Shown here: positions 20,569-24,602 of the stretch, piece after piece
Layout of the letters: each line of letters begins with the position of its first letter
How positions within the stretch are numbered: the stretch's first letter is position 1
DNA from: Archangium sp.
Lineage (GTDB): Bacteria; Myxococcota; Myxococcia; Myxococcales; Myxococcaceae
Reading direction: 5' to 3'
Assembly: GCA_016793585.1 (NCBI GenBank)
Contig: JAEUJR010000491.1
Span: 1 to 24,602 of the forward strand
Length of the DNA: 24,602 nucleotides
The notes under the pieces: generated by a model
Told to the model about the DNA's origin: nothing
Database searches by the model: none
Seen by the model: the letters and a program-made list of their open reading frames with translations, nothing else
Program-made: the position numbers and the translations under genes

Positions 20569-23274
20569 CTACATGATGCCGCCGCACTGGGTCGGCACGC
20601 CGCCACCGCCGCACGTGAGCGGAGCGATGCAGTTGCCACAGTTCACCGTGCTGCCGCAGCCATCGGCGATGAGGCCGCACGCTGCGTTGGCCTGCGTGCA
20701 GGTGCGGGGCTGACACGAGGTACGCCCACACACGCCGGGCGTTCCACCACCGCCGCAGGTGTCGGGCGCCGTGCAGTTGCCGCACTGAATGAGGTTGCCG
20801 CAGCCATCACCCGCAGGGCCGCACGAGAGGTTCTGCTGGGTACACGTGCGCGGCACGCAGGCGCCGGTGCCACACCGGCCTGGTCCACCTGCGCCGCAGA
20901 CCTGACCCATCGGGCACGTGCCGCAGTTCGGAATCACGTTGCCGCAGCCATCGCCTGCCTGGCCACACTCGATGTTCTGCTGCTGACACGTGCGCGGCAT
21001 GCACATCGAGCCACCGCAGACGCCTGGTTGCCCGCCACCACCACACGTCTGACCCGAGGGGCACATGCCGCAGTTGGGAATCACGCCACCGCAGCCGTCG
21101 CCCTGCTGGCCGCAGTTGAAGCCCTGCTGCTGACACGTGCGCGGAGAGCAGGTCGACTGGCCGTTGTCGGGCTGAATGCACGAGGTGAGGTCGAAGATCA
21201 TGAACTCGAGCACCTTCTCCTGCGCCGACATGGGCGCCGCGCCGTTGCACGACCCGGGGAACGTGCCGCTGCCGGTCGCGCCCGTCGACACGTGGAAGTC
21301 GGAGAACAGCACGCGGCCGCACTGTGCTCCGGCAGCAGCGCCCACCGGCGTGTTGAAGGTGAACTGGAAGGGAATCGCGCCCGTGCCCGTCATGCCGCCG
21401 GGCGAGTCAGAACGAATCCACCGCTGCGCCGGCGAGTTGGTTGGCAGCCCGTTCGTGTCACGCCGCGTCTGCTGCACGCTCACCCGGCCCAGCGTCGTCG
21501 AGCCACCTGTGTTGAGCAGCCACTGCGCGAACGTCGCGCCCTTGGGGAACGAGGTGTCGATCCACGCGTTCTGGGTGTTCGGGTTGGGGTCGGCCTGATT
21601 CCCCTGCCAGCTCGCGACGGTGTCGAACGGCGAGTTCTGGTCGAGCCACACGTAGCCGTAGTGGCTCAGGTAGATGCGGCCGCCGCTGTTCAGGTAGTTG
21701 CGAATGTTGGTGAGTTCGGTCGCGGTACGCCGGGTCGGGCCGCCGACGCAGTCGACGATGACCAGGTCGTACTTCATCAACTCGGTCGAGTTGCCGAAGA
21801 GGTCGGTGTCATCGCCCCCGTTGGGGAAGGTCGCGCCGTTGTCCTGGAACATGCGCACGCGGCCGCTGCCCATCGGGCCCGTGAACTCGGTCGAGGCGAT
21901 GCCGATCTTCGGCAGAATGCACTCCATCGGGTCGGCGTTGCCGGTCACCATCGCGATGAGCGGAATGTCGCCTTCTGCGGCGGTGCGCGGCAGGCGCGTG
22001 AGATCGGCCGGCAGCGTCGTGGTGCCGCAGCAGTTCACGTTGGGAATCACCACCTGCCGGCGCCACTTGCCCAGCTGAATGACGAGCGGAACGTTCGCGC
22101 CGCAGGGCACGTTGTTGAGGGTGAAGGTGCCGTTGGTGGCGCTGGTCGTCGTCACGAGCGGGTTGCCTGACGCCTGGCCCGAGCAGCTCGTGCACGAGGC
22201 TCCGGGCGTGATGGGCTGCACGGTGCCGTTGGGCACGTAGACGAGCGCGCCAGGAATCGGGTCGGGGTTGCCGTAGCCCGCTGCCGCGTTGGTGGGCGCG
22301 AGAATGGTGCCGGTGACGGAGTTCACTCCGGCGTCGCACTGGTTCTGCCGCGGGCACAGGCCGGTGCAGGATCCGGCGTCGGGAATGTTGCTGCCGCACA
22401 CGTTGGGAATGCCGCCACCGCCGCAGATGACGCCTGCGTCGACGTTGCACGTGCCGCAGTTGGGGGTGAGGTTGCCGCAGCCATCACCGACCTGGCCGCA
22501 CGTCGCCTGTGCCTGAGCGCACGTGCGCGGGGTGCACGAGGCAGATGCGCCGCAGACGTTCGCCACTCCGCCGCCACCGCACGTCTGGCCGGCCATGGTG
22601 CAGGTGCCGCACGAGATGGTGCCGCCACAGCCATCGGCGATGGGGCCGCAGTTGAGGCCCATGGGGCAGGTGGTGAGGCCCTGACAGCCGCCGTCGACGA
22701 TGTTCACGCCAGAGGCGCCGCAGCGGTTCGGCATGCCGCCACCGCCACACGTCTCGCCTGCCACCGTGCAGGTGCCGCAGTTCAGAATGCCGCCGCAGCC
22801 ATCAGCGACCGGGCCGCAGTTCGCGTTCTCGCCCACGCACGTCTTCGGCGTGCAGCCCATGGTGCCACCGCACTGCGAGGGAATGCCGCCGCCACCACAG
22901 GTCTGCGGAGGCGTGCACGTTCCACAGTTGAGGTAGCCGCCACAGCCATCGCCGACCGGGCCGCACGAAGCGTTCGCCGACTGACACGACACGAGCGAGC
23001 ACAGCTGCGTCGAGCCCGCGTCTTCGCCGCCATCAGCGTCGCCTCCGCCCGTCGTGAAGCCGCCGCCCGTCGCCAGGCCGCCGCCGCCACCACCCGTGCC
23101 CGAGAAGCCGCCTCCCGTGCCGCTGATGCCGCCGCCCACGCCGCTGCTCCCGCCGGCTCTGCCGCCGTCTTTCCCGCTGACGGTGACGCCGCCCCCGCAG
23201 TTCGCGCAGCCAGACAGCGTCGCGAGAAGACAGACCACGGCCAGCGTGGAGGCAGAGCGGAATCGAACAGTCAC
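20569..23274 (-). CDS. Large lipoprotein with eight Cys-rich repeats around a central domain
   Basis: A 901-residue lipoprotein (signal MTVRFRSASTLAVVCLLATLSGC, Cys23), followed by a Gly-rich stalk (27-88). Four Cys-rich repeats sit at 92-294, a central region at 317-700, and four more at 709-899. The repeat is about 45 residues: C-x3-TC-x6-CG-x2-GDGCG-x4-NCG-x-C-x4-TCGGGG-x3-x-CG. The central part has a carboxypeptidase-regulatory-like beta domain (VTGTILAP, ATNGTFTLNNVPCG). It continues with an alpha/beta segment resembling ThuA/glutamine-amidotransferase-like folds (YDLVIVDCVGG, IRNYLNSGGRIYLSHYGYVWL, RVLFSDFHVST). No enzyme activity can be claimed. The start is GTG at 23274, supported by GGGAG seven bases upstream. 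Eight knot-like repeats suggest a rigid, disulfide-bonded surface protein. Confidence 0.88.
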   Translation of the reverse strand: MTVRFRSASTLAVVCLLATLSGCANCGGGVTVSGKDGGRAGGSSGVGGGISGTGGGFSGTGGGGGGLATGGGFTTGGGDADGGEDAGSTQLCSLVSCQSANASCGPVGDGCGGYLNCGTCTPPQTCGGGGIPSQCGGTMGCTPKTCVGENANCGPVADGCGGILNCGTCTVAGETCGGGGMPNRCGASGVNIVDGGCQGLTTCPMGLNCGPIADGCGGTISCGTCTMAGQTCGGGGVANVCGASASCTPRTCAQAQATCGQVGDGCGNLTPNCGTCNVDAGVICGGGGIPNVCGSNIPDAGSCTGLCPRQNQCDAGVNSVTGTILAPTNAAAGYGNPDPIPGALVYVPNGTVQPITPGASCTSCSGQASGNPLVTTTSATNGTFTLNNVPCGANVPLVIQLGKWRRQVVIPNVNCCGTTTLPADLTRLPRTAAEGDIPLIAMVTGNADPMECILPKIGIASTEFTGPMGSGRVRMFQDNGATFPNGGDDTDLFGNSTELMKYDLVIVDCVGGPTRRTATELTNIRNYLNSGGRIYLSHYGYVWLDQNSPFDTVASWQGNQADPNPNTQNAWIDTSFPKGATFAQWLLNTGGSTTLGRVSVQQTRRDTNGLPTNSPAQRWIRSDSPGGMTGTGAIPFQFTFNTPVGAAAGAQCGRVLFSDFHVSTGATGSGTFPGSCNGAAPMSAQEKVLEFMIFDLTSCIQPDNGQSTCSPRTCQQQGFNCGQQGDGCGGVIPNCGMCPSGQTCGGGGQPGVCGGSMCMPRTCQQQNIECGQAGDGCGNVIPNCGTCPMGQVCGAGGPGRCGTGACVPRTCTQQNLSCGPAGDGCGNLIQCGNCTAPDTCGGGGTPGVCGRTSCQPRTCTQANAACGLIADGCGSTVNCGNCIAPLTCGGGGVPTQCGGIM
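20578..21150 (-). repeat. C-terminal block of four Cys-rich protein repeats
   Basis: Four in-frame units of about 45 residues (residues 709-899 of the lipoprotein), each with the core CxPRTCxQ, GDGCG or ADGCG, CGxC and TCGGGG or close variants. The DNA copies share recurring strings such as CCGCAGCCATC and TGACACGTGCGCGG. They are not identical, so this is a moderately diverged internal duplication. Confidence 0.85.
22393..23001 (-). repeat. N-terminal block of four Cys-rich protein repeats
   Basis: Four units (residues 92-294) with the same Cys framework as the C-terminal block. The third is shortened, with CPMGLNCG replacing the usual TC-x6-CG start. The fourth has an insertion giving NCGTCNVDAGVICGGGG. 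Confidence 0.85.
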
Positions 23275-23281
23275 GGTGAAG

Positions 23282-23286
23282 CTCCC
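23282..23286 (-). promoter_or_regulatory. Ribosome binding site fixing the GTG start of the Cys-rich lipoprotein
   Basis: GGGAG on the minus strand is seven bases from the GTG at 23274. No ATG exists in frame that would keep the signal peptide intact, so this site decides the start. Confidence 0.6.
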
Positions 23287-23354
23287 GGAAGAGGCACGCC
23301 TTGAGGCGAAGGACCTCTATCGTCTCCCGGCGGCCACAGTCCCGCAACATCGCG

Positions 23355-24392
23355 TCATGGAAACAGAATGAGGAGCCCGGTGGTGAGGCTGCCGCCGCGA
23401 TTCGCGACCGACCCATTCGCGAAGTCGGTCTGGCCGAGCGCGGTGAGGCTGAGCTTCAGGGTGGGGTTCACCTTCCACGAGAGCCTGGCGCTGAGCAGGT
23501 GATTCGAGCCGCTCTGCGAGGCGTAGAGCCCGTACTGGTAGACGAACTTCACCGTGAAGCTGCCTGCGCGGTGCGAGACCGACGGCCGCACCGTCAACAC
23601 CCACGGCGCGACGGGCGTGCCCAGGCCCACGTCTGGCCCCTGCCGCCCTGCGATGGCCGCGCTGTACGAGCCCACCGCGAGTGGATCAGGGGCGTCGTAC
23701 AGGAAGCCGGCCACGTCGAGCGAGACGTCGGTCTTGAAGAAGAGGGTCGCGGTGTACGTGGCGCCAAGCCGCACCTGCGTGAGCGGCGCGTCGATGCCGA
23801 GCACGATGGGGCAGTAGCCGGCCACGGGGTTTCGCTCGCAATACGCGCGGAGCAGCCGCGCACGGAGCGTCGTGCCGAGCTCGGCGATCTGATCACTCTC
23901 GAGGTGGTTGACGCCGGCCGAGAGATCGATCGTGTGCTCCCAGCTCGAGAGGCCGTTCGTCGCGTACGACCCCAGCAACGAACCGCCCACGCTGAAGTTG
24001 GTGGCCTTGATGACGTACCCCACGGGGCCTCCATCGAGCCCGTCGAAGGTGGTGGCGTTGCGTTGCACCGAAGGCGGCGAGCCAGAAATCGTCGCCATCA
24101 GCATCAGGTGATCGTTCGCGATGAACATCGCCCCGCCGCTGAAGAGGAAGACGTTCGAGCCGGGGCTGAACGAGTCTTCGGAGCGGGTCGCGAAGTCGCG
24201 CATGAACACGCCGGTGAGGAAGGCGCTCCAGCGCTCGGTGAAGTCGTAGCTGCCCGAGAGCGAGAACCCGAGCGAGCCGGTGCGCGGGTTGTTGGGGCTG
24301 GGGGCGGTTCCATTGAGCGTGACGTCGACGCCCAGATCGTGCGCCCACGCCGGCGTGCACACCACGAGCACCACCAGAAGGAGGCGTCTCAC
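23355..24392 (-). CDS. Outer-membrane beta-barrel protein of unknown role
   Basis: A 345-residue exported protein with a classical signal peptide (RRLLLVVLVVCTPAWA, cleaved before HDLGVDVTL). The mature part is alternating amphipathic strands of 9-12 residues with short turns (SLGFSLSGSYDFTERWSAFLTGVFMRDF, FKTDVSLDVAGFLYD, SFTVKFVYQYGLYAS, LSARLSWKVNPTLKLSLTALGQ), the pattern of an outer-membrane beta-barrel. It ends LLILFP rather than in the typical aromatic residue. Three GTG codons stand in tandem (24398, 24395, 24392). GGAG at 24401-24398 leaves only the third with a workable spacer (five bases), so 24392 is chosen; the first would add two residues. It lies 80 bp upstream of the Cys-rich lipoprotein gene and about 35 bp after the DUF350 gene, so co-transcription is plausible. 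Confidence 0.75.
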   Translation of the reverse strand: MRRLLLVVLVVCTPAWAHDLGVDVTLNGTAPSPNNPRTGSLGFSLSGSYDFTERWSAFLTGVFMRDFATRSEDSFSPGSNVFLFSGGAMFIANDHLMLMATISGSPPSVQRNATTFDGLDGGPVGYVIKATNFSVGGSLLGSYATNGLSSWEHTIDLSAGVNHLESDQIAELGTTLRARLLRAYCERNPVAGYCPIVLGIDAPLTQVRLGATYTATLFFKTDVSLDVAGFLYDAPDPLAVGSYSAAIAGRQGPDVGLGTPVAPWVLTVRPSVSHRAGSFTVKFVYQYGLYASQSGSNHLLSARLSWKVNPTLKLSLTALGQTDFANGSVANRGGSLTTGLLILFP

Positions 24393-24427
24393 CACCACTC
24401 CAACCCGACGTGAGTGTCGAAGTTGCG

Positions 24428-24602
24428 TCAGCCGTGAATCGACATGCCGATGATGAAGGCCAGGCCGAGAATGAACGAGGCGATGACGATGCCGACCGCG
24501 GTGTTCTGGTCGACCTCGAGCTCCTTGTGCACGTCGAACGGCAGGATCTTTCGAATCACGAAGAAGCCCGCGACGAACACGAGCATGCCGATGACGGAGA
24601 AG
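24428..24602 (-). CDS. DUF350-family membrane protein, C-terminal fragment
   Basis: Only the last 57 codons are visible; the gene enters from the right edge. They read as a helix (SVIGMLVFVAGFFVIRKIL), then FDVHKELEVDQNTAVGIVIA and a last helix (SFILGLAFIIGMSIHG). The HKELEVDQNTAVGIVIAS loop between two membrane helices, with the Asn-x-Ala pair, is characteristic of the DUF350 family of small inner-membrane proteins, whose function is unknown. It ends about 35 bp before the beta-barrel gene, in the same direction. Confidence 0.8.
   Translation of the reverse strand, partial: FSVIGMLVFVAGFFVIRKILPFDVHKELEVDQNTAVGIVIASFILGLAFIIGMSIHG

Noticed and set aside
21028..22170. A 380-codon plus-strand frame opposite the Cys-rich lipoprotein
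   Set aside because: Arg/Ala/Val-rich shadow of a gene with eight recognisable repeats on the other strand.

Overview
The window is a 24.6 kb stretch of very GC-rich bacterial chromosome. It is densely coded on both strands, no gene-free gap exceeds about 180 bp, and no mobile element, RNA gene or CRISPR array was seen. The content points to a predatory or social deltaproteobacterium of the Myxococcota, probably Myxococcales. It holds a Hanks-type Ser/Thr kinase with the HRDVSPQN catalytic loop, two FHA-domain proteins (one a sigma-54 activator), several TPR proteins, PEGA domains, many small lipoproteins, and large Cys- or Gly-rich surface lipoproteins. The taxonomic call is inference from gene content.

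Layout. (1) 1-1512, minus: a tldD-type metalloprotease gene translationally coupled (ATGA overlap) to the start of a pmbA/tldE-type partner that runs off the left edge. (2) 1638-5749, plus: a divergent three-gene unit of a membrane FHA-TPR protein, a TPR protein with two cyclic-nucleotide-binding-like domains, and a membrane-anchored NTF2-like protein. It ends at a hairpin shared with a convergent gene. (3) 5810-10885, minus: a membrane TPR protein, an NTF2-like lipoprotein, and an 884-residue lipoprotein made of a GGTATA repeat linker, a beta-propeller-like region and a di-haem cytochrome c region. (4) 11048-12352, plus: an FHA-type sigma-54 enhancer-binding protein, divergent from the cytochrome lipoprotein. 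The shared 162 bp region holds a near-consensus -24/-12 promoter facing the lipoprotein and a cluster of dyad half-sites, so the two genes look like a local regulator-target pair.

(5) 12358-17560, minus: a polytopic GT-C-like membrane protein and a tightly packed run of five genes (secreted protein, lipoprotein, esterase-family protein, PEGA-domain membrane protein, lipoprotein). (6) 17641-20568, plus: a transmembrane Ser/Thr kinase with a C-terminal PEGA-like domain, a DHRS12-like short-chain dehydrogenase, and an unknown protein coupled by TGATG. (7) 20569-24602, minus: a 901-residue Cys-rich lipoprotein with eight knot-like repeats framing a central domain, an outer-membrane beta-barrel protein, and the end of a DUF350 membrane protein.

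The common theme is phospho-signalling (kinase, FHA readers, sigma-54 activator) next to envelope and exported proteins. The best candidates for something new are the sigma-54-controlled haem lipoprotein with its FHA activator, the FHA/dual-CNB/NTF2 operon, and the symmetric Cys-repeat lipoprotein.
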